DNA of 64,000 nt, taken from Stappia sp. Lineage in GTDB: Bacteria > Pseudomonadota > Alphaproteobacteria > Rhizobiales > Stappiaceae. The DNA is taken from positions 124,001 through 188,000 of the forward strand of contig PBLF01000030.1 in NCBI GenBank assembly GCA_002722295.1, written 5' to 3'. A program made the position numbers and the translations under genes. This document shows positions 16,524 to 25,355 of the stretch, one piece after another (positions within the stretch are counted from its first letter, which is position 1; each line of letters opens with the position of its first letter). Under the pieces are notes generated by a model. That model was not told the DNA's origin. It ran no database searches and saw only the letters and a list, made by a program, of their open reading frames with translations.

Positions 16524-17354
16524 ATGTCCGTCGATCCGGCCCCGCGACACTACCGGGCGATCTTTCTTTCCGACATCCATCTGGGAACACGCGGGTGTCA
16601 GGCAGATCTTCTGCTCGACTTCATGCGTCACCACGACGCCGAGACGATCTATCTCGTCGGGGACATCGTCGACGGGTGGCGGCTGAAACGCGCCTGGTAC
16701 TGGCCCCAGGCGCACAACGATGTGGTGCAGAAGCTGATGCGCAAGGGCCGCAAGGGCGCGCGCATCATCTACACGCCCGGCAATCACGACGAGTTCCTGC
16801 GCGATTTCCTGGGCACGCATTTCGGCGGCATCGAGGTCGTCGAGGAGACGATCCACGAGGCGGCCGACGGCAAGCGCTATCTCGTGATCCACGGTGACAA
16901 GTTCGATGTGGTGGTGCGCCACGCCAAGTGGCTGGCCTTCCTCGGCGACTGGGCCTATGTGAGCGCGCTCAACCTGAACACGGTGCTCAACGTGGTGCGC
17001 CGGCGCCTCGGACTGCAGTACTGGTCGCTGTCCGCCTGGGCGAAGCTCAAGGTCAAGAACGCGGTCAGCTTCATCGGCAAGTTCGAGGAGACGCTCGCCC
17101 ACGAGGCGGCGCGCCAGAACGTGGACGGGGTCATCTGCGGCCACATCCACCATGCCGCCGACCACCATGAGTTCGGCACGCACTACATCAACACCGGCGA
17201 CTGGGTGGAGAGCTGCACGGCGGTTGCCGAGCACCACGACGGACGTTTCGAGATCATCCGCTGGACGGTGGAGGCGGGCCGTCAGGCCGCCGACGCCAAG
17301 GCGGAAGCCAAGGCAAAGCGCAAGGCCGAGGGCGGCCGGCAGGTCGCCGCATGA
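16524..17354 (+). CDS. LpxH-like UDP-2,3-diacylglucosamine diphosphatase family metallophosphoesterase
   Basis: 276 residues from ATG 16524, with AGGAG 7 nt upstream. All five calcineurin-type metal-binding blocks are present: SDIHLG, GDIVDGW, GNHDEF, HGDKFD and CGHIHHA. The family hydrolyses a pyrophosphate bond in lipid-linked nucleotide sugars. LpxH itself makes lipid X in lipid A synthesis, but many alphaproteobacteria use LpxI instead, so this paralog may act on another phospholipid or undecaprenyl intermediate. The C-terminal tail after about residue 255 is Ala/Lys-rich and probably disordered. It overlaps the downstream glycosyltransferase by 4 bp (ATGA), which ties the two products to one task. 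Confidence 0.88.
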   Translation: MSVDPAPRHYRAIFLSDIHLGTRGCQADLLLDFMRHHDAETIYLVGDIVDGWRLKRAWYWPQAHNDVVQKLMRKGRKGARIIYTPGNHDEFLRDFLGTHFGGIEVVEETIHEAADGKRYLVIHGDKFDVVVRHAKWLAFLGDWAYVSALNLNTVLNVVRRRLGLQYWSLSAWAKLKVKNAVSFIGKFEETLAHEAARQNVDGVICGHIHHAADHHEFGTHYINTGDWVESCTAVAEHHDGRFEIIRWTVEAGRQAADAKAEAKAKRKAEGGRQVAA

Positions 17355-18382
17355 AGTCGCTGCTGATCGTCACCGACGCCTGGCACCCCCAGGTCAATGG
17401 CGTGGTGCGGTCCATCGAGCGCACGGCGGCCGAGCTCGAACGCCTCGGCGTGCGGGTCGAGGTGCTCTCGCCCGCCGACTACCCGACGCTGCCATGCCCC
17501 ACCTACCCGGAGATCCGCCTGTCGCTGACGACACCGGGCGCGGTGCGCCGGCGCATGGCCGAACTCGACTGCGAGCATCTGCATATCGCCACCGAGGGGC
17601 CGCTGGGCCTTCTGGCCGGACGGATCGCGCGGGGCGAGGCGCTTCCCTTCACCACGAGCTATCACACACGGTTCCCCGAGTATCTCTCGGCCCGCATTCC
17701 GGTGCCCGTCGCGTGGTCCTACGGCTGGCTGCGGCGCTTCCACAATTCCGGCAACGGCTGCATGGTGGCGACGCGCACGCTGGAAGACGACCTTTCGGCG
17801 CGCGGCTTCCGCAACCTGATGCGCTGGTCGCGCGGCGTCGATCACGAGCTGTTTCGTCCCTATGAGGGCAGCGTTCTGCCGGCGGAGGTGACGGGCCCGG
17901 TGTTCATGTATGTGGGCCGGGTGGCGGTCGAAAAGAACATCGCCGCCTTTCTCGACCTCGACCTGCCGGGCTCCAAGGTGGTCGTGGGCGATGGCCCCCA
18001 GCTTGCGGACCTCAGGGCGCGCTATCGCGAGGTGCTCTTCACCGGCGCGAAGTCGGGGGAGGATCTTGCCCGCCACTACGCCAGCGCCGATGTGGTCGTG
18101 TTTCCGAGCCTGACAGACACCTTCGGCAACGTGGTGCTCGAGGCGCTGGCCTGCGGCGTTCCGGTCGCCGCCTTTCCCGTCATGGGGCCGCTCGACATTC
18201 TCGGCGGCACGGGCGCGGGCGTGCTCGACGCCGATCTCAGGCTTGCCGCGCTTGGCGCGTTGTCGGTTTCGCCGGCCCGGGCGCGGGACCTGGCGCTGGA
18301 GTTCACCTGGCAGCGCAGCACCCGCCAGTTCATGGAAAACTGCATGAGGGCGCATACGGCGGACAGCCGCGTCGCGGCCTGA
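17351..18382 (+). CDS. Glycosyltransferase family 4 (GT-B fold)
   Basis: 343 residues, starting inside the stop codon of the phosphoesterase gene. The N-terminal GT-B domain opens with LLIVTDAWHPQVNGVVRSIERTAAEL, the acceptor-side glycine loop region typical of GT4 enzymes that glycosylate lipids. The C-terminal donor domain includes YVGRVAVEKNIAAFLDL and the EX7E-type region SLTDTFGNVVLEALACGVPVAAF. A retaining transfer from a nucleotide sugar to a lipid or lipid-linked acceptor at the inner face of the membrane is likely. It is slightly short for the family but complete. Pairing with a phosphoesterase suggests glycolipid or envelope synthesis; the acceptor cannot be read from sequence. Confidence 0.9.
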   Translation: MKSLLIVTDAWHPQVNGVVRSIERTAAELERLGVRVEVLSPADYPTLPCPTYPEIRLSLTTPGAVRRRMAELDCEHLHIATEGPLGLLAGRIARGEALPFTTSYHTRFPEYLSARIPVPVAWSYGWLRRFHNSGNGCMVATRTLEDDLSARGFRNLMRWSRGVDHELFRPYEGSVLPAEVTGPVFMYVGRVAVEKNIAAFLDLDLPGSKVVVGDGPQLADLRARYREVLFTGAKSGEDLARHYASADVVVFPSLTDTFGNVVLEALACGVPVAAFPVMGPLDILGGTGAGVLDADLRLAALGALSVSPARARDLALEFTWQRSTRQFMENCMRAHTADSRVAA

Positions 18383-18478
18383 CGCTTTTGGGCGTGCCTG
18401 CCGGTCGGCCGGCGTGACGCTTCACCGGACGCGGAGGATCGTGTACCGATTGAGGATCCCGCCGGTTTGGAGAGTCCC

Positions 18479-19465
18479 ATGACGATCAGCTTCAAGGTTC
18501 CCGAGTTTCAGCACATTGTCGACGCGCGCGCGCGGATCGCCGGACAGGCGCATCTCACGCCGCTGCTGTCGTCGGCCTATCTGGACGAACTCGTCGGCGG
18601 GCGCGTCCTGCTCAAGGCGGAAAACCTCCAGCGCACGGGATCCTTCAAGTTCCGTGGCGCCTTCAACCGCCTCTCGATGATCCCCGACGAGGCGCGCTCC
18701 GCCGGTGTCGTTGCCTGCTCGTCCGGCAATCACGCGCAGGGTGTCGCCGAGGCGGCGCGCATTCTGGGAATGCCGGCGGTGATCGTCATGCCCGAGGACG
18801 CGCCGACGGCCAAGATCGCGCGGACGAAGCGCTCCGGCGCGGAGGTGGTGACCTACAAGCGCGAGACGGAGGACCGGGAGGCGATCGCCGAGGCCATCGC
18901 GGCCGAACGCGGCGCGACCATGGTGCACCCCTACAATGATCCGGGCGTGATCGCGGGGCAGGGGACGCTTGCCGCGGAGATGGTCGAACAGGCCGAAGCC
19001 ATGGGGCTCGCGCCCGAGGCGATGCTGGTCTGCACCGGCGGTGGCGGCATGTCCGGAGGTGTTGCGCTGGCGCTGGAACGGCTCGCGCCGGAGTGCGCCT
19101 TCGTGCCGGTGGAGCCGGAGGATTTCGATGACTACGGCCGCTCGCTTCAGGCCGGCAAGCGGGTCGGCAACGCCCGTTCGGGCGGCTCGGTCTGTGACGC
19201 GCTGCTGACGCCGATGCCGGGCGAACTGGGCTTCGAGATCGTGCGCAGGCGCGCGACCTCGGGCCTGAAGGTGAGCGACGAGGAAGCGCTTCGTGCGGTC
19301 GCCTTCGCCTTCCGCGAGCTCAAGCTGGTGGTGGAACCAGGCGGCGCGGTCTGCCTTGCCGCCGTTCTTTCGGGCAAGCTGCCGGTGAAGGGGCGCACCA
19401 TCGCCCTGACACTCTCCGGCGACAACCTCGATCCGGAGATGCTGGAGCGCGCGCTGGCGCTTTGA
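18479..19465 (+). CDS. Threonine/serine dehydratase-like PLP enzyme (fold type II)
   Basis: 328 residues from ATG 18479. The PLP-binding lysine lies in RTGSFKFRGA, the substrate loop is SSGNHAQGVAEAA, and the phosphate-binding glycine loop is CTGGGGMSGG. It has no C-terminal ACT regulatory domain, so it is the catabolic/unregulated size class rather than biosynthetic IlvA. It probably deaminates Thr or Ser (or a related hydroxy amino acid) to a 2-oxo acid; serine racemase and hydroxy-ectoine EutB are in the same family. It is not clearly in an operon: 96 bp separate it from the glycosyltransferase gene, and it is convergent with the DUF2336 gene 9 bp away. Confidence 0.88.
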   Translation: MTISFKVPEFQHIVDARARIAGQAHLTPLLSSAYLDELVGGRVLLKAENLQRTGSFKFRGAFNRLSMIPDEARSAGVVACSSGNHAQGVAEAARILGMPAVIVMPEDAPTAKIARTKRSGAEVVTYKRETEDREAIAEAIAAERGATMVHPYNDPGVIAGQGTLAAEMVEQAEAMGLAPEAMLVCTGGGGMSGGVALALERLAPECAFVPVEPEDFDDYGRSLQAGKRVGNARSGGSVCDALLTPMPGELGFEIVRRRATSGLKVSDEEALRAVAFAFRELKLVVEPGGAVCLAAVLSGKLPVKGRTIALTLSGDNLDPEMLERALAL

Positions 19466-19474
19466 CGGCAGGCG

Positions 19475-20599
19475 TCAGTTGAAGGCGCGCTGGCTGCCGG
19501 GATGGCGCATGGTGCGGTAGACGTAGACGTCGCGGGCGACGCTCGACGTGCCGATGCCGAGCCAGCCGCACCTGAAGCGCAGGAAGCTTCCGTAGGTCTT
19601 GTAGCCGATGCCGGTCTCCTTCATCAGCAAGGCGACCGCGCCGTCGGCCTGCGAGGCGAAGGTGTCGCGCACCGCGCTGTCGCGAAGAGACAGGTGACGC
19701 GAGACGAGCCAGATGATGGCGTCCATGTCCTCGCGGGCGATGAGCGTCAGCAGGATCGTCTCGAAGCTCAGCTCGCCGGCGGCGATCTGGATGTGGACCT
19801 CGTGTTTGGACAGGGTTTCGCCGTTGATGTCGAGCCCCGCGTCCGGCGTGTCGGCAATGGCGCGCTGGGCGAGGCGCGCAAGCGCGTCCTCGTTGGCGAG
19901 CGCCTTGTCCAGCTCCGGCGGCATGAGCGGGCAGTCGGTGTCGCTCACGAGGCGCAGCTCCTCGCGGAACACGTTGTCGGCGTGGCAGCGCCAGGCGAGC
20001 GCGCCGAGAAGGCGCGGATCGCCGCTCGACAGGATGAGCAGCGCGAGCAGGGCACGGGTGCCGAAGGTGGCGTCGTCGTTGTGCAGCAATGCATTGACCA
20101 CGGGAAACGCGCCGCGCGCGACGAGCGTGTCGACCACGCGGGAAGAGACGCCCGTTCGACGCGCGATGGCAAGGCGGTGCCTGTCGGAGCGGTGACGCGC
20201 GACGTCGACGAGCTTTTCCTCCGAGATCACCGGAGAGTGCTGGAGCACGGGTTCGCTGAGGTCGAAGGCTTCCTCCGCCAGACGGTCGGCGAGGTCCGTG
20301 GTGATGCGGTCGGTGCGGGCGAGACGCACGACGATGTCGAGGCGGGCGGAATGATCGAGCTGGTCGAAGACGTCGAGAACCAGGCCCGAGAACAGCATTC
20401 TCTCGGCTCCTGTGGGCTCGCGCTCCAGCTTGTCCGAATATTGCGCACTGAGAAGGCGTACGAGTTCCGAACGGGCCGATGGCTCCCGGATCCTCGCAAG
20501 CTCCTCCAATCTCTCCCTGATCATCCCCTCGACCCAATCTCCCGGGTGCCGCCAAGCCGCGCCCGGCAACGCCGACGCGAAGACCCCAGTCTTGGCCAT
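19475..20599 (-). CDS. DUF2336 domain-containing protein
   Basis: 374 residues if the ATG at 20599 is used; the ATG at 20524 would remove 25 residues, and neither has an ideal Shine-Dalgarno sequence. The protein is all-helical with HEAT-like repeated units (for example LVDVARHRSDRHRLAIARRTGVSSRVVDTLVARGAFPVVNALL, cut here by family pattern) and belongs to the DUF2336 family, found mainly in alphaproteobacteria with no established biochemical role. No catalytic motif or membrane segment is visible. It lies upstream of the cheZ-like gene on the opposite strand's coordinate but is transcribed the same way, away from cheZ, with a terminator between them. Confidence 0.85.
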   Translation of the reverse strand: MAKTGVFASALPGAAWRHPGDWVEGMIRERLEELARIREPSARSELVRLLSAQYSDKLEREPTGAERMLFSGLVLDVFDQLDHSARLDIVVRLARTDRITTDLADRLAEEAFDLSEPVLQHSPVISEEKLVDVARHRSDRHRLAIARRTGVSSRVVDTLVARGAFPVVNALLHNDDATFGTRALLALLILSSGDPRLLGALAWRCHADNVFREELRLVSDTDCPLMPPELDKALANEDALARLAQRAIADTPDAGLDINGETLSKHEVHIQIAAGELSFETILLTLIAREDMDAIIWLVSRHLSLRDSAVRDTFASQADGAVALLMKETGIGYKTYGSFLRFRCGWLGIGTSSVARDVYVYRTMRHPGSQRAFN

Positions 20600-20724
20600 G
20601 CACTGTTAAAATCACGTAGATAAAACACCGCAGGCGAACACGCTTTGCAAGCAGGCGCAAACTGTTCAGCGTCTCACGGTTCCAATTGCCGCCCCGTGGC
20701 GGCCTCTGAAAGATCCCTCCCTGC

Positions 20725-20755
20725 AAAAAGGGCCGCGACGTAACCGGCGCGGCCC
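20725..20755 (-). terminator. Rho-independent terminator of the cheZ-like gene
   Basis: Read on the minus strand: arms GGGCCGCG and CGCGGCCC (8 bp, 10-nt loop) followed by TTTTT. It lies 6 bp past the cheZ stop codon and insulates the DUF2336 gene. Confidence 0.88.
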
Positions 20756-20760
20756 GAACC

Positions 20761-22032
20761 TCAACTGAAGAGCGACTGGCGCTCTCCCGGGGAAAGCTGC
20801 TCCAGCGGATCCTCGCCCGCGTCATCCTCGTCCAGATCCTGCGCGCGGTCGCGGTGGCTGGCAAGGTCCGTCGTGGCGGACGGCTCATCCTTCTCCGGCG
20901 CTGCGTCGTCGGTGTCGATGGCATCGAAGTCGATCGAGTCGAAGTCGATCTCGCCATCTTCCGTGGTGGCGACGTCCTCGTCGGTCTCGACGCCGGCCGC
21001 GTCCTCGGCCTCGACCATCACCAGATCATCGAAGGGATCGCCGGCTTCGGCACCGTCCCCGGACGCGTCCTCCGGCGTGCCGGATTCGGCGGCGAAGAGC
21101 GCGTCGATGTCGATCTCGCCGGCGTCGAGAGCGGCGGCCTCGGCGGCTTCCTGGTCCGTCATTTCGCTGAGCGCGGCGGCGGCTTCGGCCTCGGCCTGGG
21201 TCTGCGTTTCGGCAAGCGAGGGCGCGGCGTCCTGCGGGGCCGGCGTCTCCTGCGCCGGAGCGGCGGCGAAAAGCGCGTCGATGTCCTCCTCGGAGGCGGT
21301 TTCCGCCTCGTCCCCGGCGCTTGCGGACGATCCGAACATCTCGTCCACGGCACACTGGCTGACGCCGCGACCGTCGAGCTGCGGGCCGTTGAGAAGGTGG
21401 GCGTCGGGACGGCTGTCCTCGATGTAGGCGCCCTCGTCGGCGGTTGCGTCCTGGATGCCCCAGATCGAGATCATCATGTTGATGCGCGATTCCAGGTACT
21501 GGAGCACGTTGACGATCTTCTGGGTGCGCTGGCCGGTGAGGTCCTGGAAGGAACAGGCCATGAAGATTTCGGTGGCGCGGGCATCGATCTCGTCGCAGGC
21601 GGTCTCGTCGGCGCCTGCCTCGCGCATCGTCCAGGCGTGCTCCTGGATGGCCTCGGCGGCCGCGAGGATCTCCTGGGTCGCGGCCTCGGTCTTGGTGACG
21701 ATGGCGTCGAGTTCGTTGGAGGCCTCGATGAAGCGGTTGCCGTCGTCGGACTCGTGCTTGATGTTGGCGATCTCGCGCTTCGTGCGCTCGATGGCCTCCT
21801 GCATGTCCGCGATGTCGAGCCGGATGCGGTCGATGCTGGGCACCGTGCGCTCGCGCGTCATGGTCTTCTCGAGCCGTGCGATGGCGTCGAGGACGACCTG
21901 CGTTTCCGGCTTCTGGTTCCGGCGGATGTACTCGTCCAGGAACCAGCGACCGCGATCGGTCTCCGTCAGGGCACCGAGGAGGGCCTCGTACTCGTTCTCC
22001 CTGATCGCGCCGGGCGCTCCACTTTCAGCCAT
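20761..22032 (-). CDS. cheZ: Chemotaxis protein phosphatase CheZ, with long acidic tail
   Basis: 423 residues from the ATG at 22032. Residues ~45-190 are the CheZ helical-hairpin region, with the catalytic core FQDLTGQRTQKIVNVLQYLE; D164 and Q168 correspond to the Asp/Gln pair that drives CheY-P dephosphorylation. E. coli CheZ is about 214 residues, so roughly 230 extra C-terminal residues are present, very rich in Asp, Glu and Ala. This tail holds three copies of a short motif (SQCAVDEMF at 225, SEEDIDALF at 247, EIDIDALF at 306) resembling the CheY-binding peptide of FliM. No other chemotaxis genes are adjacent. It is divergent from the MFS gene, sharing a 137-bp promoter region. Confidence 0.85.
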   Translation of the reverse strand: MAESGAPGAIRENEYEALLGALTETDRGRWFLDEYIRRNQKPETQVVLDAIARLEKTMTRERTVPSIDRIRLDIADMQEAIERTKREIANIKHESDDGNRFIEASNELDAIVTKTEAATQEILAAAEAIQEHAWTMREAGADETACDEIDARATEIFMACSFQDLTGQRTQKIVNVLQYLESRINMMISIWGIQDATADEGAYIEDSRPDAHLLNGPQLDGRGVSQCAVDEMFGSSASAGDEAETASEEDIDALFAAAPAQETPAPQDAAPSLAETQTQAEAEAAAALSEMTDQEAAEAAALDAGEIDIDALFAAESGTPEDASGDGAEAGDPFDDLVMVEAEDAAGVETDEDVATTEDGEIDFDSIDFDAIDTDDAAPEKDEPSATTDLASHRDRAQDLDEDDAGEDPLEQLSPGERQSLFS

Positions 22033-22169
22033 GCTCGAGATCCGCAAAAGGTCGTTTCGCTCATCTGCCGCCGGGATCGGCGACACGGTGTCCGCAGCCT
22101 CGAGGTTTAATCGCCAAATCCTTAAAATCGGTATAGAAGGCGAAACGCCGCCCAACCGGACACCGGATA

Positions 22170-23336
22170 ATGACGCAAGGTCATCTGGTCGCAAGTCTTT
22201 TTGCGGCCTACTTCTTTGGCTTCGGGCTGTTTCTGCCCTTCTTTCCCGTGGTGCTTCGCGACTCAGGTCTCTCGCCTGGCGAAATCGGCACGCTGCTGTC
22301 GCTGCCGATGCTGGTGCGGCTTGCCGCGAATCCCCTCGTGGGCGCGCTTGCCGACCGCTTCGCCACGCCGCGCGTCGCGGTGAGCGTGCTTTCGGCCCTG
22401 TCTGCAGCGCTGTTTCTCGCCTTCTTCCTCGCGTCGGCCTTCTGGGCCTATGCGGTTCTGCTGGTCGCGGTGGCGCTTGTCTGGTCGCCGCTGATCCCCA
22501 TCGAGGACGCCGTCGCCGCCCGCCTCGACCGGGAAGGAAAGGGCCAGTACGGCCGGATGCGGCTGTGGGGATCGATCAGCTTCATCGCCGCCAATCTCGT
22601 CGGGGGAACCGCGGCCGCCAGCGCCCATGCGGCTCCGGCGGTGATCGGCGGCATCGCCGCCGGGCTGGTCGTTTCCGCGCTCGTCGGGCTGAAGCTCACC
22701 GTGCCGAGCGCGCGCGAGGCGGAGCGGGGACCGGACGATGAACAGCGCGTGGAGGGGCGCGCGAAATCCGGCATGGGGTTCCTTCTGGTGGTCGTGGGGG
22801 CCGGCATCCTGCAGGGAAGCCACGGGGCGTATTACGGGTTCAGCGCGCTGTTCTGGGAGGCGGAAGGCTTCGGCGGGCTGGCCATCGGCATCCTGTGGGG
22901 GCTCGGCGTGACGACGGAGATCGTGCTGTTCGCCTTCGCGGGGAGCGTCGGCGCGCGTATAGGGTCGCTCGGCATTCTCGGGGTCGGCGCGGGGGCCGCG
23001 ATCCTGCGCTGGGTGCTCTTCGCGCAGGTGTCCGGTCCGCTTGCGACCGGCTCCCTCCAGCTTCTGCACGGGCTGAGCTTCGGCGCGACGCACCTGGGCG
23101 CCGTCGCCTATGTGGCAGCCCGCGCGCCCCGGCGCTGGGCGGGGTTCTCGCAGGGGCTCCTGTCCATGGTGTTCGGCTTTTTCACCGCGCTCGCCTCGGC
23201 GCTGGCGGGGCTTCTCTACCAGAGCGGGCCGTCGCTCGCCTTCCAGGCGATGGCGGCAATGGCCGCGCTGGGCACGCTGCTTCTCGCCGCCGGCGCGCTG
23301 TTTCCCGGAGAAAGACGGCGCGCGCCGGCGGCGTGA
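22170..23336 (+). CDS. MFS transporter (HcaT/nucleoside-symporter-like, MFS_1-like)
   Basis: 388 residues, with about twelve hydrophobic segments. The N-terminal signature (FLPFFPVVLRDSGLSPGEIG and LAANPLVGALADR) and a second-half repeat (FWEAEGFGGLAIGILWGLGV) match the MFS_1-like branch that includes the 3-phenylpropionate carrier HcaT and the nucleoside:H+ symporters. The substrate is unknown. The distance to the DgcA gene (25 bp, convergent) does not imply a shared function. Confidence 0.88.
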   Translation: MTQGHLVASLFAAYFFGFGLFLPFFPVVLRDSGLSPGEIGTLLSLPMLVRLAANPLVGALADRFATPRVAVSVLSALSAALFLAFFLASAFWAYAVLLVAVALVWSPLIPIEDAVAARLDREGKGQYGRMRLWGSISFIAANLVGGTAAASAHAAPAVIGGIAAGLVVSALVGLKLTVPSAREAERGPDDEQRVEGRAKSGMGFLLVVVGAGILQGSHGAYYGFSALFWEAEGFGGLAIGILWGLGVTTEIVLFAFAGSVGARIGSLGILGVGAGAAILRWVLFAQVSGPLATGSLQLLHGLSFGATHLGAVAYVAARAPRRWAGFSQGLLSMVFGFFTALASALAGLLYQSGPSLAFQAMAAMAALGTLLLAAGALFPGERRRAPAA

Positions 23337-23361
23337 CAATGCCTGAGCAGGAGCCGGGCGT

Positions 23362-24345
23362 TTAGCCCCAGAGCTCCGGGGCGGGCGGCATCAGCGTTGA
23401 GCCTTCGAAGACCAGGCCCGGCTCACGGTCCTTCGCCAGCAGGAGCGGCGCGTCGAGATCGACGTAGTCCGCGCCCTGCGCGACGAGAACCGCCGGCGCC
23501 ATCGCCAGCGAGGTGCCCAGCATGCAGCCGACCATGACGCGGAAGTCGCGCGCCCTTGCCTCGGCCAGCAGCTTCAGCGCCTCCGTCAGTCCGCCGGTCT
23601 TGTCGAGCTTGATGTTGACCGCGTCGTAAAGCGGCGCGAGCCGCTCCAGGTCGGCGGAGGTGTGCAGGCTCTCATCGGCACACACCGGAACGGGCCGTTC
23701 CAGCCCGGCAAGACAGGCGTCCGCGTCGGAGGGCAGCGGCTGCTCGATGAGCTCCACGCCGGCCGCGACGCAGGCGGCCATGTTGCGTGCGAAGCTCTCC
23801 TGGCTCCAGGCCTCGTTGGCATCGACGATGAGGCGGGCGGCGGGCGCGGCGGCACGAACCGCCGCGATGCGCTCGGGGTCGCCCTCGCCGCCGAGCTTCA
23901 CCTTGAGCAGGGGGCGGCTGGCGGCCTTCGCCGTGTCGGCGGCCATCTTCTCCGGCGTGCCGAGGCTGATGGTAAAGGCGGTGACGGACGCGACGAGCGG
24001 GCCGAGGCCCGCGAGGGCCGCCGCCGTGGTGTTGCCGCGCTTGGCCTCCAGGTCCCAGAAGGCGCAGTCGAGCGCGTTGCGCGCGGCGCCGGCGGGCATC
24101 GCGGCCTGCAGGCCGGCGCGGTCGAGGCCGCGTTCGATGTCCGCCTTCAGCCGTTCGATGTCGGCCATGACGCCCTCGACGGTCTCGCCATAGCGGGCGT
24201 AGGGGACGCATTCACCCCGTCCCCTGTGCGGCCCCTCGGTGAGGGTCGCCACGACCACATTGGCGTGGGTGCGGCTGCCGCGGGCAATGGTGAAGCCGCC
24301 CTCGATCGGCCAGCTGTCGGTTGCGACCTCGAGCGTTACCGTCAT
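23362..24345 (-). CDS. dgcA: Enolase-superfamily N-acetyl-D-glutamate racemase / dipeptide-epimerase type, DgcA
   Basis: 327 residues from the ATG at 24345. It is a muconate-lactonising-subgroup enolase fold enzyme: the capping domain is followed by LKVKLGG (KxK catalytic lysine), metal ligands in IVDANEAW, LIEQPLP and CADESLH, and the second catalytic Lys in VNIKLDKTGG. This arrangement supports 1,1-proton transfer, as in L-Ala-D/L-Glu epimerases. Because it overlaps the DUF1611/DgcN gene by 4 bp (ATGA), the best assignment is DgcA, which racemises N-acetyl-D-glutamate in the DgcN-DgcA D-glutamate catabolic route (established family context). A plain dipeptide epimerase remains the alternative. 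Confidence 0.85.
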   Translation of the reverse strand: MTVTLEVATDSWPIEGGFTIARGSRTHANVVVATLTEGPHRGRGECVPYARYGETVEGVMADIERLKADIERGLDRAGLQAAMPAGAARNALDCAFWDLEAKRGNTTAAALAGLGPLVASVTAFTISLGTPEKMAADTAKAASRPLLKVKLGGEGDPERIAAVRAAAPAARLIVDANEAWSQESFARNMAACVAAGVELIEQPLPSDADACLAGLERPVPVCADESLHTSADLERLAPLYDAVNIKLDKTGGLTEALKLLAEARARDFRVMVGCMLGTSLAMAPAVLVAQGADYVDLDAPLLLAKDREPGLVFEGSTLMPPAPELWG

Positions 24346-25355
24346 GGGCGACCGAACTCCTCCTCGAGGCGGTCGACGATGCCCTCGCACCCGAACCGCA
24401 CCGGGTCGGTCGCCGGCAGACCGTGCTCGGCGGCAATGTCGGCGAGAAGCACGCGCGCGTCCGCCTCGTCCAGCGCGGCGGTGTTGACGCAGATGCCGAC
24501 GCAGCGGATCTCCGGATTGGTCAGGCGACCGCAGACGACGGTCAGGTCGATGACCTGCTGGATGGTGGGAAGCGTCGTCTTCACGCCGCGCATGTTCTGG
24601 CGGGTGGGCTCGTGGCAGACGACGAAGGCGTCGGGCTGGGAGCCATGCAGCAAGCCAAGGGTGACGCCCGCGAAGGAGGGGTGGAACAGCGAACCCTGCC
24701 CCTCGATGACGTCCCAGTGGTCCGGCTCCGCGGAGGGCGAGATCCACTCGGCGGCGCCGGAGATGAAGTCGGCGATCACCGCGTCGAGGGCGACGCCACG
24801 ACCGGAAATGAAGACGCCGGTCTGGCCGGTCGCGCGGAAGTCGGCATCGAAACCGCGATCGCGCATGACCTTCTCGAGCGCAAGCGCGGTGTACTTCTTG
24901 CCAACGGAGCAGTCGGTGCCGACCGCCAGCAGGCGCTTGCCGGTGCGCTTGTGGCCCTTGCCGGTGTCGAAGCGGATGTCGGAGTGGCGCACGTCGCGCA
25001 GGTGGCGACCGTTGCGCTCGGCGGCGGCGGCGATCTCCGGCACGTCGCCGAGACGCATGTGCAGGCCGCTGGCCACGTCCAGGCCCGCGTCGAGCGCGGC
25101 GACGATGGAGGCGACCCAGTGGTCGGGCAGGACGCCGCCGGCGTTCACGCAGCCAACGACCATGGTCTTCACGCCCGCCGCAGCGGCCTCGGCCGGCGTC
25201 ATCTCGGGAAGCTTCGCATCCGCCTTGCACCCGTCCAGGCGAAGCTGGCCCAGGCACCAGTCGCGGCGCCAGTCGACGATGCCGAGGCCGGTCTTGGCCG
25301 CAAGCGCGTCGGGCACGTCACCGAGAAAGATCAGGTAGGGGTGGGCGATTTCCAT
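24342..25355 (-). CDS. dgcN: DUF1611 family protein, D-glutamate N-acetyltransferase DgcN
   Basis: 337 residues from the ATG at 25355, with GAGGAG 6-7 nt upstream. It has a P-loop-like segment AVGTDCSVGKKYTAL and the conserved blocks FRATGQTGVFISG and HPSFAGVTLGLLHGSQPDAFVVCHEP typical of DUF1611. Members paired with an enolase-superfamily racemase are named DgcN: they acetylate D-glutamate so that DgcA can racemise it (named family knowledge; not shown for this protein). The transcription unit is dgcN-dgcA with a 4-bp overlap. No adjacent regulator or deacetylase is present, although an ArgE-like deacetylase occurs elsewhere in the window (42481-43647). Confidence 0.82.
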   Translation of the reverse strand: MEIAHPYLIFLGDVPDALAAKTGLGIVDWRRDWCLGQLRLDGCKADAKLPEMTPAEAAAAGVKTMVVGCVNAGGVLPDHWVASIVAALDAGLDVASGLHMRLGDVPEIAAAAERNGRHLRDVRHSDIRFDTGKGHKRTGKRLLAVGTDCSVGKKYTALALEKVMRDRGFDADFRATGQTGVFISGRGVALDAVIADFISGAAEWISPSAEPDHWDVIEGQGSLFHPSFAGVTLGLLHGSQPDAFVVCHEPTRQNMRGVKTTLPTIQQVIDLTVVCGRLTNPEIRCVGICVNTAALDEADARVLLADIAAEHGLPATDPVRFGCEGIVDRLEEEFGRP

